A DNA stretch of 42,781 bases from Streptomyces sp. DvalAA-14 (GTDB lineage Bacteria > Actinomycetota > Actinomycetes > Streptomycetales > Streptomycetaceae), in NCBI RefSeq assembly GCF_900091855.1, contig NZ_FMCH01000171.1, positions 1 to 42,781 on the forward strand. The letters are read 5' to 3'. The position numbers were made by a program, and so were the translations under genes. How positions within the stretch are numbered: position 1 is the first letter of the stretch; each line of letters begins with the position of its first letter. Under the pieces are notes generated by a model. The model ran no database searches and had not been told where the DNA came from. It saw nothing but the letters and a program-made list of their open reading frames with translations. Positions 26,101-35,625 of this stretch are shown in pieces.

Positions 26101-29100
26101 CGACGGGGCCGCGCTGCCCGAGGTGTCGTACGCGAAGGTCTTACGCCCGTCGAGGTCGTAGGTGTAGGTGGTCTGCTTCCCGCGCGCGTCCGTGGAGGTG
26201 AGCAGCTGGCCGGCGTTGTCGTAGGTACTGCTGCTGGCGCCGGCGTCCGGGTCGACCGCCGAGGTCTGGTTGCCGAGCAGGTCGTAGGACCAGGACCAGG
26301 AGTTGCCGGCCGCGTCGGTCTCGCCGGTGCGGTTGCCGCTGGCGTCGTAGCTGTAGTGGGTGTCGGAGTAGTCGGCGGCGGGGTCGCTCGGGTCGGCCGG
26401 TACGCCCTGGTGGTACTGGTACAGGTCGGTGGTGTTGCCGCGGGCGTCGAGGAAGGTGCTCTGCGCCACGCCGCCCTTGGGCGGCACGGTGGTGGTGACG
26501 TTGCCGCCGTAGCTGGTGGTGGTGCGCCAGGTCTCGGTGCCGAGCGCGTAGGCGATCGAGGCGGTCTGCCGGCCGGCGCCGTCGTACAGCAGGCCGGTCG
26601 ATGACGGGATCGTGCCGGACTGGGCCTGGACCAGCGTGCCGGAGGGCGCGCCGGTCGTGTAGTAGGGGTCGGTGGTGCTGGCGGTCAGACCGTCGGTGTT
26701 GTAGACGGTGTCGGTGACGTCCCGGCCGCCGTCCATCGTCGCCGTCTGGGTCTCCCGTTGCCGCAGCAGCGCGTCGTAGAGGACTTCGCTGGTGCGGTAG
26801 GTGTCCTTGGCGTCGTTGTTGAGGGTCTGGGTGGTGACCACCGAGGGGGCGCTGTTGGAGATGGTGTACGTGTACTTCTCGTAGGCCGCGGTGATGCCGG
26901 GTTTGAATTCGGCGGTGATCCGGCCGAGCGCGTCGTACTGCTTCTTGGTGACGAAGCCGCCGGGGTCGGTCGACTGCAGGGCCAGGCCGCGCAGCGGATC
27001 GTAGGTGGTCGTGGTGATGAGCGTGGTGATCGGGTTGGTGATGGCCACCGACGTCGGGGCCGCGCCGGTGGCGGGCGTGTAGGCGGTTCGGGTGGTGCGG
27101 CTGTCGGCGTCGGTCGCGGTGAGCGCGCGGCCGTATTCGTCGTAGGTGCCGCTGGACATGGTGACGAAGGCCGGCGTCGAGCCGCTGTAGGAGGCGGCGT
27201 TCTGCGTCATCGTGACCAGGCCGGTGGTGGGCGCCGCCGCGAACGTGGTCGAACCGTCGTAGAAGGTCCGGGTGTCGGAGACGGCGTCGTGCGGCAGTGC
27301 CGGGGTGGTGGCGCAGTTCACCGACACGGTGGTGTTCTCGTCCGGCGCGTCCAGGATCCACGCGGTGGTGTTGTCGGCGTAGCTGACGGTGGCGCACTGG
27401 TCGTCCGCCGCGGTGGTGACGTCGCCCAGGTCGCTGGTCCTGGTGACGCGGCCGTAGCTGTCGTGGGTGTAGTCGGTCTCGGTCTCGCCGGTGCGGCCGT
27501 CGGAGAACGGGGTGTAGACGCGCTCCTTGCTCTCACCGGTGAGGTAGGACTTCTGGGCGGGCAGCGCGGTGCCGAGGCTGTGGGTGGCCATCGCCGCGGA
27601 GGTCCACGGGTCGCCGATGGTGTCGGTGACGACCTTGCCGCTGTCCGCGCCGTCGTACGTGACGGTCTCGTAGGTGTTGCCCGCGTACTGGTCGGAGTCG
27701 GTGACCGCGGGGTCGCCCCGGGAGTCGGTGACGGTCGCCGACCGGGTGCCCTGGTTGGGCAGGGTGTCGCCGTCCATGCCGCGGAAGTAGGTGTAGTCGG
27801 TCTCGGACACCGGGTCGGGCGCGGTTCCGGTGGTGACCTTCATGCCCTGGTAGCCGCGGAACTCGTCCCAGGTGCGCTGGCTCGCCGGCGTGAGGGGACT
27901 GTCGTCGTAGTGCCAGGCCGGGGTGCCGATGGGGACGTAGTGGGTGGCGATGTCGTCGTGGACGCCGCCGCTGGTCGGGTCCTGCTCGGTGACGCCGGTG
28001 ACGACGTACTTGTTGAACCAGTCCTCGATCGGCTTGGTCGCTCCGCCCGGGGTCCAGTACGACGGGTAGCACAGCTTGGTGTTCTGGCTCGGGTCGCTGG
28101 GCACGCCGGACGCGCAGGCCGCCGAGGAGTAGCCGACGCTGATCTTCTCGTCGCTCTCGGTGATGATGCTGTTCAACCGGTGCCGGGTGATCGGCGGGTA
28201 GCCGTCGGTGACGTCCACCCGGTTGGACAGCGCCTCGCCGTCCAGCGTCACGGGGGGCATCGGCAGCGTGGCGCTCGATCCGCCGGCGCTGATGTCCTGG
28301 CCGGTCCGGGTGATGGCCGACAGCCACAGCGACGGCGTGGTGGAGTCACCGGTGGGCGGGAAGCTGTGGGTGAAGCTCCACGCGTCGACATCGGTCTCGG
28401 TGCTGCCGACCAGCGCCTGGGTCTGGACGCCGGTCAGCTCGTACTTCGACCAGAAAGTGGGCGAGTTGATGGTGCAGGCCGCGTTCTGCGCGCACTGCAG
28501 GTCGTAGGGGACGTCCGGCCAGTCCTTGGCGGTGCTGGAGGTCAGGGTCGAGACGGCGCAGCCGGTCGGCGAGGTGTCGCAGCGGCCGTTGACATTGAAG
28601 GTGACGCGTCCGGCCGGGGAGGTGGAGTACACCTGGCCGGCCCGCTGGCCGTAGTCGATCTTCCAGAGGTATCCGCCGCGGGTGTACGGGGTGGTGGCGC
28701 TGGTCCCCAGGTCGCGGGCGTAGTAGCCGGTGTCGTCGGTGTAGTAGTAGGACGACGCGTCCTGGTGCGCGTCCACGACGTAGTCGAGGTTCCACCGGTA
28801 GGCCTGCTGGCACCAGGAGTTGGCGAACGTCGCGTTGTAGCAGGGCTGTCCGGAGGCGGTGGCGTACACCGGCTCGGTCCACACCGAGTTGGTGGCGGTG
28901 CTGGTGGAGGTGTAGCCCGGCAGCTCGTTGAGGCCGAAGTAGTACTGGGTGCCGTCGTCGGTGGTGACGATCCAGTACTCGCCGCTCTGCGCCCCGTTGA
29001 CGGCGCCGGTCTTGTACTGGATGCGCTCGTTGGCGTCGTCCTGCGGGTGGTAGTCGCCGGTGGCGTCGTCCTTGATCAGTGTCGAGGAGCGTCCGGCCAG

Positions 29101-30276
29101 TGACATGGTGAGGGTGTTGCTGTCGGACCAGCAGCTGTCCTCGGTCTTGGTGGCGCCCGCCGGGTTCTGGTCGCAGGACTGGTAGGAGCGCTCGATGAAG
29201 CCGGGGTCGTAGTCGAAACCGTCGCCGACCCAGGATGCCTGGTTGTTGGTGGAGGAGGTCAGTCCGTCCTGGGACTGGGAGTTGTAGTCGAGCGAGACGC
29301 TGGGCTCCAGGCCGCCGGGGACGCTGGGCAGGCTGATCGGGTAGGACCAGCTGAAGGCGTCCGAGCTGCCGCCGGCCTGCCAGGAACCGGACGGCAGGAG
29401 CGAGGTCGCGGCGAAGTCGCCGCCTCCGCCGCCGGCGGAGCCGGCCGCTGCCAGCACGGTGGCGGGCGCGGCGCCGGCCAGGTCGACGTTCGCGGTGAGG
29501 GTGCGGGCGGTGGCGTCGTCGGTCGACGCGACCGGTATCTGGGTGCGGCAGCTCGCCCGTTCGGGGGTGGTCAGCGCGCAGGCCGGCAGCGACACCAGGT
29601 GCAGCCGGGAGGCCCAGTCACCGCCGAAGGCGGGGGCGAACCGGCTGTAGTCCAAGGTCAGTCCGACACCGGCCTCGGCGCTGCCGGTGTCCTCGCGGGT
29701 CAGTGAGAGCAGCACGCCGGAGATGCCGGCGGCCTGCGCCCGGGCCCGGGGCAGGACCTGGACGCCGACACCGGACGGGGTCGGCACGGCGGGCGTGGCG
29801 GTCTTCGCCACCGCGGCCGTCCCGGCGCTCTTCGCCGCGGAGGTCCCGTGCCCGGCCGCCGGCCGGGCCGCCGTCGCCGTGCCGATCCACACCGGCAGCG
29901 AACCGGCGCGGACCGGCGCCGACCGGCCGGCCGCGCTGCCGCCGGGCGCCGTCGTCAGGGAGACATCAGCGCTGCCGGCCGGCCAGGAAACGGCCGGCGG
30001 CCGATAGGACGGCGTCGCCTTCGGCTTGGTGTAGTGCGAGGCCACCGGGGTCACCGGGACCGGTTTGGTGTGCGGGGGCGACGGCGGCTTGGCGACCGTC
30101 GCCGCGGCGGCCGCGGGCGCGACCTGGAGAAGCGCGGCGCATACGGCCATCGCTCCGACTGCCGCGGTGAAAGCACGCAGTGCCAGATGCCCGGACCGTC
30201 GTCCGGACCGTCTTCCGGTCCGTCCACCCGCTCCGCCCGCCCTGCCGCCTCGGTTCAAGCCCCTACCGGAAGCCAC
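23164..30276 (-). CDS. secreted Rhs/YD-repeat polymorphic toxin with HINT domain and deaminase-like tip
   Basis: A 2370-residue exported toxin. A long basic leader precedes a hydrophobic signal (about 31-58) ending APAAAAA. A non-repetitive N-terminal region follows, with an SpvB-like start near residue 300 (SYPISLPSVPGGLEPSVSLD). YD/RHS repeats (for example YTYDLDGRK, YSYDASGNRTGE) run from about 930 to 1840. The Rhs core motif is near 1855-1895 (YDPSSGRFLSPDP, YDYAGNDPVTG). A HINT domain runs from Cys2059 (SCLVPHSFTG) to VHNC2236, expected to release the tip by autoproteolysis. The tip (2236-2370) carries C2305-A-E2307 and PCPSC (C2355, C2358), the zinc signature of deaminase-superfamily toxins (YwqJ-like). 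GTG start behind GAGGGG. Immunity gene follows. The tip is visibly lower in GC than the body. Confidence 0.9.
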   Translation of the reverse strand: MASGRGLNRGGRAGGAGGRTGRRSGRRSGHLALRAFTAAVGAMAVCAALLQVAPAAAAATVAKPPSPPHTKPVPVTPVASHYTKPKATPSYRPPAVSWPAGSADVSLTTAPGGSAAGRSAPVRAGSLPVWIGTATAARPAAGHGTSAAKSAGTAAVAKTATPAVPTPSGVGVQVLPRARAQAAGISGVLLSLTREDTGSAEAGVGLTLDYSRFAPAFGGDWASRLHLVSLPACALTTPERASCRTQIPVASTDDATARTLTANVDLAGAAPATVLAAAGSAGGGGGDFAATSLLPSGSWQAGGSSDAFSWSYPISLPSVPGGLEPSVSLDYNSQSQDGLTSSTNNQASWVGDGFDYDPGFIERSYQSCDQNPAGATKTEDSCWSDSNTLTMSLAGRSSTLIKDDATGDYHPQDDANERIQYKTGAVNGAQSGEYWIVTTDDGTQYYFGLNELPGYTSTSTATNSVWTEPVYATASGQPCYNATFANSWCQQAYRWNLDYVVDAHQDASSYYYTDDTGYYARDLGTSATTPYTRGGYLWKIDYGQRAGQVYSTSPAGRVTFNVNGRCDTSPTGCAVSTLTSSTAKDWPDVPYDLQCAQNAACTINSPTFWSKYELTGVQTQALVGSTETDVDAWSFTHSFPPTGDSTTPSLWLSAITRTGQDISAGGSSATLPMPPVTLDGEALSNRVDVTDGYPPITRHRLNSIITESDEKISVGYSSAACASGVPSDPSQNTKLCYPSYWTPGGATKPIEDWFNKYVVTGVTEQDPTSGGVHDDIATHYVPIGTPAWHYDDSPLTPASQRTWDEFRGYQGMKVTTGTAPDPVSETDYTYFRGMDGDTLPNQGTRSATVTDSRGDPAVTDSDQYAGNTYETVTYDGADSGKVVTDTIGDPWTSAAMATHSLGTALPAQKSYLTGESKERVYTPFSDGRTGETETDYTHDSYGRVTRTSDLGDVTTAADDQCATVSYADNTTAWILDAPDENTTVSVNCATTPALPHDAVSDTRTFYDGSTTFAAAPTTGLVTMTQNAASYSGSTPAFVTMSSGTYDEYGRALTATDADSRTTRTAYTPATGAAPTSVAITNPITTLITTTTYDPLRGLALQSTDPGGFVTKKQYDALGRITAEFKPGITAAYEKYTYTISNSAPSVVTTQTLNNDAKDTYRTSEVLYDALLRQRETQTATMDGGRDVTDTVYNTDGLTASTTDPYYTTGAPSGTLVQAQSGTIPSSTGLLYDGAGRQTASIAYALGTETWRTTTSYGGNVTTTVPPKGGVAQSTFLDARGNTTDLYQYHQGVPADPSDPAADYSDTHYSYDASGNRTGETDAAGNSWSWSYDLLGNQTSAVDPDAGASSSTYDNAGQLLTSTDARGKQTTYTYDLDGRKTFAYDTSGSAAPSAANEISAWTYDTLKKGYPTATTSYQMGTTSPAVTNTVLNYNSLGLAGSQRETLANLPAAEAALAPSGGYLTSRTYTAVSGLPATRSYAAAGGLPGEELDYGYDLYGQPTSSASSGTTAWDYVGAVGYDEYGNPVQYTMGPNGTWVALTLGYDPQTQRPTEAKTTDATATTVVDDTKYSYTDADVSAGAGLITSTTDQQNSGAVSDTQCYQYDYATRLSAAWTATDACAATPAPGNSPTVGGPNPYWQSWTYDAAGNRKTQTDHDTAGNTAADTATSYTYPTQGSATDQPNTLSATTATGPAATAHTANYTYDAAGNEHTITTQSGTQTLSWNDQGNLGSLSDTATGGTSSYLYDTDGNLVLRTDPGKATLFLDGQQVEENTATGTTTGTRYYDIAGTTIAERSSTGDVQYLIPDRQGTDTLAIDYQTLAPTRRSYLPFGQSRTAPGVWPGGDDGYVGGTPDPATGLENLGAREYDPSSGRFLSPDPVLEATDPTQLGGYDYAGNDPVTGSDPTGQMLYDDVSGLGFGNVKDMTDWYHDQGYTDSHGHATQKYAKLRYQQDVSYYTYQYELSHPLPKPKAKPKKKSMWGSFTSDLKKGADIAYHVSGASDVVGCVSNPSLGGCAQAAGLVAGFFLTGGEDELEIAAYEAGEEMAEKEAADLAEDGASCLVPHSFTGTTPVLEANGTSEPIASVKAGDTVLATDPQTGDTSAHAVQRVIKTTTDHDFTALTITSAAAPTPKGDPAKTASRTTPKTMPASASTTAPGATAVLTTTWHHPFWDATTHQWTDAAQLTPGTHLREPNGTFATVTAIRNYHTTAITYDLTIAGLHSYYVLAGNTPVLVHNCDEADDDLLDFADNIMNTTKSGPGGRPATASKITSADGKVRYATSADTRTGSLPEKTARAIADAQGHGGCAEINCAAALENDSIELRGATVQTVKIGGGGWKDGGPMWSYEEHGDLLGPCPSCQRTLPLLGIGTG

Positions 30277-30517
30277 CGTGTCCCGCCCCTCGCAGTCCGC
30301 GCGATCCCTCGATCGCTTGGGAAGCTACCAACGGCAAAGTCCCAGGTGAGATCCGTTGCCCACTCCAGACACACTCTTTACCTCCATTACTTCCCCTCAC
30401 TTCCGCCACATTCGGGCGGAATCGAACGTTCCACCGAACATCGGCTCTGGCTTGGGCAGTTGCCCTCTCCTAGCGTCAGTTGCGGCCGGACCCTCCGGCT
30501 CCTGGACGGGAGATCTC
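30277..30517. promoter_or_regulatory. divergent promoter region between two giant secreted proteins
   Basis: 241 bases separate the GTG starts of the Rhs toxin and the LamG protein. On the minus strand a TAGCTT (-10-like) lies about 45-50 bases before the rhs start. On the plus strand TAGCGT lies near 30474-30479, before the LamG gene. Spacing to -35 elements is poor, so exact promoters are uncertain. The local GC is lower than average (CACTCTTTACCTCCATTAC near 30370), which fits a regulatory region. Confidence 0.45.
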
Positions 30518-33500
30518 GTGACGCGCCTGCACCACAAACCAGCCCGGCGGGGCGGAGTCGGCCCGGCAGTGCGGACAAGAACAGCCGTTCTGACCGCACT
30601 TGCCCTGCTGACGTCCGCCGCGGTGACCGTCCCCGCCTTCGCCACCCCCTCCCCGCCACCCGCCGGCACCCAGCCGAACTACTCCTCCGGCCAGTCCGCC
30701 CCGGTCACCGGCGACTCCCCGGCCGACCCCGGCACGCCCCGGCTGCCGGACGGCTACGGACCGACCGCCCAGCAGCAGCAGGCCATGCGGGCCGCGGCCG
30801 CGACAACCGGCGCGACGGGGAAGGCCACCGTCGTGGACGCGCTGACCACGGCCGACCAGCAGATCAGCGCCGTTCCCGGCGGCGGCTTCGAACTCACCGC
30901 AAACGCCGAGCCGGTCCGGGCCCGGAAGCAGGGCGGCTGGGTCCCGGTCGACACCCGGCTCCGCCGGGCCGCGGACGGCAGCTGGTCACCCGCCGCCGCC
31001 GCGTACGGCACGGTCGCCTTCTCCGGCGGCGGCGACAACGCGCTGGTGACCAGCCGCTACGACGGCGTGACCGTCGCCCTGCGCTGGCCCGGCACGCTGC
31101 CCGCACCCACGGTCAGCGGCAGCACCGCGACATACGCCTCCGTGCTGCCGTCCGTCGACCTGGTGGTCGCCGCGACGTCCAGCGGCGGCTTCACCGACAC
31201 CCTCGTCGTCAAGTCCGCGGCGGCGGCGCGCAATCCGTCACTCGCCGAACTGCGCCTGGGCACCACGGTCAAGGGCGGCCGGCTGCTGCCGACCGCCGAC
31301 GGCGGGCTCGCCGTCCATGACACCCGGGGACGCGAACTCCTCACCGCGGCAACCCCCTTGATGTGGGACTCCAACAAGAAGCTGCCCGCGGCCAAGAAGG
31401 CGAGCGCGGCCGACCGGGGCGCCGCCGCCGGGAGTTCGGACGGTTCGGTCCCCGTCGCGGCCGATCCCTCCGACACCGCGCATCCCGGACTGGCCGCCCG
31501 GGTCGCCCCCGTCGCGACGAGCACCACAGCGTCGGCCCTGGCGCTCGAGCCGGACCGGCGCCTGCTGGCAGCGCCGTCCACGGTCTTCCCGGTCTACATC
31601 GACCCGACCTTCAACTGGCATCCCTACGACCCTGTCGCGCCCGCCTACGACGAGGTCAAGCAGGGCTGCCCCGGGGTCTCCTTCTACGACAACGACGGTC
31701 AACTGGCCGACGGCGGACACCTGGGGGTCGGCTACAACGGCTGGCCGGAGGGCGACTGCCACACCGGCGCCGAGCACGCCGTCTACCAGTGGAAACTGTC
31801 CTCCACGCTCTGGGGCGCGCACATCAACACCGCGACGGTGAAGGCCAGCGAGGTCTACTCCGCCGCCTGCTCCGGCACCTACACCGTGAACCTGCACTGG
31901 ACCGGCGGGATCGGGTCGAAGACCGACTGGAGCAACCGGCCCAAGAACAACAGCTATTCGACGACCGCCGGCTTCGCCCGCGCCTACAACCCGGACAACT
32001 GCCCCTCCAATCCGTCCGTCGCCGAGGGCTTCAACGTCCTGACCCCGCTGAAGGCCGACGCCTCGGGTCACGCCTCCTCGTTCACCGCCTCGCTCAGCGA
32101 GGACGGCCTGGAGTCCAGCCACACCGACACCGGCTTCTCCCGCTTCTCGGACAACCCCAGCTTGGAGGTCTTCTACAACACGATCCCGTCGGTGCCGTCC
32201 GCCTCGACCATGGCCGCGATCTCCGGCGCCGACGACGCCGCCTGCGACACCACCGCGCCGTACCCGTACATGGGCAAGACACTGGCCAGCACTCCGCCGG
32301 TGCTCGAGGCGAAGGTGTCCGACAAGGACGGTGACAAGCTGCGGGCCACCTTCCAGTACTGGGTGGACGGTTCGACCACCAAGGCGACCGGCCTGAGCGA
32401 CGACAACATCGCCAGCGGCAGCTACGCCAAGTACACCCTGCCCGCCGCCTTCGTCAGCTCGCTCACCACCGGCAAGACCGTCGACTGGCAGGCCGAGGTC
32501 AGCGACGGCGAGGACAGCACCGTCATCACCCAGTCCCCCACCTGCCACTTCACCGCCGAGCCCACCGCCCCCAACGCACCGACCGTCACCTCGGAGAACA
32601 ACCTGTTCCCGAACACGGACAACGGCGGCGGGGTCGGCGCCCAGGCGGGCACCACCGGTGTCTTCGACGTGGCCACCTCGGGCGGCACCTCGGCCACCAA
32701 GTTCTACTACTCGGTGGACATCGCGCCGGCCACCAGCAACCCGCCGGCCTCCGAGGTCGTGACGGCCGCCGCCAACGCCGCCAAGATCAGCCTCAAGCCG
32801 TACTCGGCCGGCCCGCACACGCTGTACGTCTACGCGGTGGACGCGGCGGGTGACGTGTCCGGCGTGGGCAGTTACCCCTTCCTCGCCACCGGCGACCCGA
32901 ACACCCCCTGCGCCAGCCTCAGCGCGTGCTTCAACAACACCGGCATCAGCGCGGACACCGCGACCACGCAGGCCGACATCGACGGCAGCGGCGACAGCCT
33001 GTCCGCCACCGACCTGGCCAACGCGGGCTGGGCGAGCGGCGGGAAGGTCACCGTCGACGGCGCCACCTTCACCCTGCCGGCCTTCGGCGCCGGCCAGAAG
33101 GACAACCTGCTGGCCGCCAACCAGACGGTGGCCTACGCCGGTTCGGGCAACGCCCTGGAGTTCCTGGCCACCACCACCTACGGGAGCCAGGCCACCCCCG
33201 GCGCCATCGCCGGCGACGCCACCGCGCCCTACGTGCCGGAGGGCACCACCGTCTCCGGCTCGTACTGCTTCATCGGCACCGACCCGCAGGGCACCTGCCC
33301 GGCGGCCGGCACCATCACCTACACCGACGGCAGCACCACGCCGTACGACCTGACCGTGCCCAACTGGTGGATGGGCGGCACACTGCCCGCCGTCACCCTG
33401 CCGCACCGCAACGACGCCACCGGCACGCACGCCAGCCCGCACGGGCTCTTCGCCTTCTCCGTCCCCACCGACCCGACCAGGACCATCGCCTCGGTGACGC

Positions 33501-35521
33501 TGCCCGACGTGGGCAACCACATCGGCTACGACACCCCGTCGCTGCACATCTTCGGCATGGCCACCCGCAACACCACCGCGGGCACCCCCGAGGCCAACGG
33601 CGCCACGGCGGCCGCGCCCAGCGGCCAGTCCTGGACCGGCGCCTGGGCGAGCCCCAACGAGGGCCAGTACAACTTCCAGGGCGCCGACTTCTCCAACCAG
33701 ACCTTCCGCATCGCCCTCAAGCCGTCGCTGTCCGGCGGCACCGTCCGCGTCAAGCTCGACAACGCGCTGGGCGCCAGCAAACTGTCCATCGGCCATGCCA
33801 CCATCGCCGTCGACTCCGGGTCCGGGGCGCCGTCCCCGATCCCGGCCGGGGCTCCCGGCACGCTGAAGTTCGGCGGCGCCCAGGCCGTCACCATCCCGCA
33901 GGGCGGCTCGGTGTTCAGCGATCCGCTGCCGTTCACCGTCACCGCCAACCAGTACCTGCTGGTCTCCTACCAGTTGTCGAACGCGGTGCCCTATCTGGTC
34001 CAGCACTCCTTCGCCAACACCGCCTACGAGTACCTGACCGCGGTCGGCGCCGGCGACAAGACCACCGACACCACCGGCACGCCCTTCGCCCAGCAGTGGA
34101 ACGGCTGGTACACCGACCTGGTCACCAACCTCGACGTCACCTCGGCCGGCACGCCCACCCAGGCGCTGCTCGGCGACGGACTCATCGACGCCTTCCAGCC
34201 CGGCACCACCCCGGTGACCAGCGGGAGCCGGGTGGCCGACGCGATGGCCGCCGCCGAACCCACCACGCCGCATCCGTACGGCACCATCTCCGAGGGCATC
34301 GAGTCCAACGACCTGATGACCGACAACCCGCAGACCTTCAACAGCAAGATCATCGGCGGCCCGTCGGTGCTGTCCCGGATCGACCGCGATCTGCTCGACC
34401 AGCCCGGCATCAGCAACGTCATCATCACCGAGGGACTCGAGGACCTGCTGGAGGGCAACAGCAGCGACGATCTGGAGGCCAACGGCTACACCGCGCTCGT
34501 CCAGCAACTCCAGAGCCGTGGAATCACCACCACGCTCGCCTCCCTGACCCCCTGCGACGCCTACGCGGGTGACGGCGCCACTCCCAACGACCCCTGCACC
34601 AGTGACGTCGACACCAACCGGGGCGCCGTCAACGACTGGATGAGCAGCATGCCGCTGGGCACGCCGTGGGACACCGTGCCGCCGCCGGTCTACTTCGCGG
34701 ACTTCGACACCGCCCTCGCGGTGCCGGACGCCGCCGACGGCGAGGAGAAGCTGGCGGCCGCCGCCGACACCGGTGACCACGTCAACCTCACCAACGCCGG
34801 TTACGCCGCCGAGACCACCTCGATCCTCTCCCCGCACGACACCTGGGCCCTGGACGACGGCGACGGCTTCCCCGTCGCCACCGACACCGCACCCACCGAC
34901 ACCCCGACCACCGTCAACGACACCACCGGCGTCGGCGGCAACCCGCTCACCCTGGCCGGTGCCACCACCTGGACGGCCGACGCCACCCGCGGGGAGACGC
35001 TGACCTTCGACGGCGCGACCGCCGAGGCGGACAGCGCCGCGCCCGTTCTCAGCACCACCGGCAGCTATTCGGTGTCCGCGTGGGTGAAGCCGTCCGCGCT
35101 CCCGGCCCGCAACGCCACCGTCGCCGCCCAGGCCGCCACCGAGAACAGTCCCTTCTACCTCCAGTACAACGAGGTCGGGGCCGGCGCCCCCGGCTGGTCC
35201 TTCAGCCTCGCCAAGGCCGACACGCCCAGCCCGGGCTTCTGGAACGCCGCCACCACCGGGGCCACCCTCAACGCCTGGACGCACCTGGTCGGCACCTACA
35301 ACGCCACCACCCACACCATCCGTCTCTACGTCAACGGCACTCTCACCGCCACCACCACCGGCGCCACCTCGTACGCCTCGACCGGCCCCTTCGTGGTCGG
35401 CCGCGACCAGTACGACGGCGTCCCGACCGACTACTTCCCCGGCTCGGTCAGCGACCTCCAGGCCTGGAACTACACCCTCAGCCCGGACCAGGTGACCGCT
35501 CTCCACCAGCAGATCCCGTAA
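30518..35521 (+). CDS. giant secreted DNRLRE/SGNH-like/LamG protein
   Basis: A 1667-residue exported protein. The signal is RTRTAVLTALALLTSAAVTV then PAFA; GTG 30518 follows a GGGAG site. The N-terminal region (to about 350) has beta-rich sequence found in actinomycete wall proteins, followed by a DNRLRE-like domain (about 350-560). Two Ig-like segments run to about 790 and several strand-rich domains to about 1210. An SGNH-hydrolase-like domain (about 1215-1435) follows, and a LamG/concanavalin-like domain is at about 1485-1667 (SYSVSAWVKPS, IRLYVNGTL, FVVGRDQYDG). In the SGNH-like part the expected GDS is GDG (G1221), GxND is GLED (E1308), and the DxxH histidine is N1423, so it appears catalytically dead. 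It probably binds surface glycans. It diverges from rhs. Confidence 0.8.
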   Translation: MTRLHHKPARRGGVGPAVRTRTAVLTALALLTSAAVTVPAFATPSPPPAGTQPNYSSGQSAPVTGDSPADPGTPRLPDGYGPTAQQQQAMRAAAATTGATGKATVVDALTTADQQISAVPGGGFELTANAEPVRARKQGGWVPVDTRLRRAADGSWSPAAAAYGTVAFSGGGDNALVTSRYDGVTVALRWPGTLPAPTVSGSTATYASVLPSVDLVVAATSSGGFTDTLVVKSAAAARNPSLAELRLGTTVKGGRLLPTADGGLAVHDTRGRELLTAATPLMWDSNKKLPAAKKASAADRGAAAGSSDGSVPVAADPSDTAHPGLAARVAPVATSTTASALALEPDRRLLAAPSTVFPVYIDPTFNWHPYDPVAPAYDEVKQGCPGVSFYDNDGQLADGGHLGVGYNGWPEGDCHTGAEHAVYQWKLSSTLWGAHINTATVKASEVYSAACSGTYTVNLHWTGGIGSKTDWSNRPKNNSYSTTAGFARAYNPDNCPSNPSVAEGFNVLTPLKADASGHASSFTASLSEDGLESSHTDTGFSRFSDNPSLEVFYNTIPSVPSASTMAAISGADDAACDTTAPYPYMGKTLASTPPVLEAKVSDKDGDKLRATFQYWVDGSTTKATGLSDDNIASGSYAKYTLPAAFVSSLTTGKTVDWQAEVSDGEDSTVITQSPTCHFTAEPTAPNAPTVTSENNLFPNTDNGGGVGAQAGTTGVFDVATSGGTSATKFYYSVDIAPATSNPPASEVVTAAANAAKISLKPYSAGPHTLYVYAVDAAGDVSGVGSYPFLATGDPNTPCASLSACFNNTGISADTATTQADIDGSGDSLSATDLANAGWASGGKVTVDGATFTLPAFGAGQKDNLLAANQTVAYAGSGNALEFLATTTYGSQATPGAIAGDATAPYVPEGTTVSGSYCFIGTDPQGTCPAAGTITYTDGSTTPYDLTVPNWWMGGTLPAVTLPHRNDATGTHASPHGLFAFSVPTDPTRTIASVTLPDVGNHIGYDTPSLHIFGMATRNTTAGTPEANGATAAAPSGQSWTGAWASPNEGQYNFQGADFSNQTFRIALKPSLSGGTVRVKLDNALGASKLSIGHATIAVDSGSGAPSPIPAGAPGTLKFGGAQAVTIPQGGSVFSDPLPFTVTANQYLLVSYQLSNAVPYLVQHSFANTAYEYLTAVGAGDKTTDTTGTPFAQQWNGWYTDLVTNLDVTSAGTPTQALLGDGLIDAFQPGTTPVTSGSRVADAMAAAEPTTPHPYGTISEGIESNDLMTDNPQTFNSKIIGGPSVLSRIDRDLLDQPGISNVIITEGLEDLLEGNSSDDLEANGYTALVQQLQSRGITTTLASLTPCDAYAGDGATPNDPCTSDVDTNRGAVNDWMSSMPLGTPWDTVPPPVYFADFDTALAVPDAADGEEKLAAAADTGDHVNLTNAGYAAETTSILSPHDTWALDDGDGFPVATDTAPTDTPTTVNDTTGVGGNPLTLAGATTWTADATRGETLTFDGATAEADSAAPVLSTTGSYSVSAWVKPSALPARNATVAAQAATENSPFYLQYNEVGAGAPGWSFSLAKADTPSPGFWNAATTGATLNAWTHLVGTYNATTHTIRLYVNGTLTATTTGATSYASTGPFVVGRDQYDGVPTDYFPGSVSDLQAWNYTLSPDQVTALHQQIP

Positions 35522-35544
35522 TCACGCACGGACGGAAGCCGGTC

Positions 35545-35589
35545 GGCGCGCGGTCCCGCGCGGCACTCAGCCGCGGGGGGCCGCGCGCC
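35545..35589. terminator. terminator after the LamG protein gene
   Basis: A 20-bp stem with one mismatch and one wobble: 35545-35564 (GGCGCGCGGTCCCGCGCGGC) pairs with 35570-35589 around ACTCA. It lies between the LamG gene and the convergent nucleotidyltransferase gene. Confidence 0.7.
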
Positions 35590-35625
35590 GGCCACGGATC
35601 AGCGGCGCCGGTCAGCCGACACCGG

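Noticed and set aside
24292..29103. Two very long plus-strand open frames (about 770 and 780 codons) opposite the Rhs gene
   Set aside because: They are antisense shadows caused by extreme third-position GC. Their translations are low-complexity V/G/R/A-rich, while the minus strand encodes clear Rhs repeats.
31238..35506. A 1422-codon minus-strand open frame opposite the LamG protein
   Set aside because: Same artefact: no start signal, repetitive G/V/R/D translation, and a well-supported gene on the plus strand.
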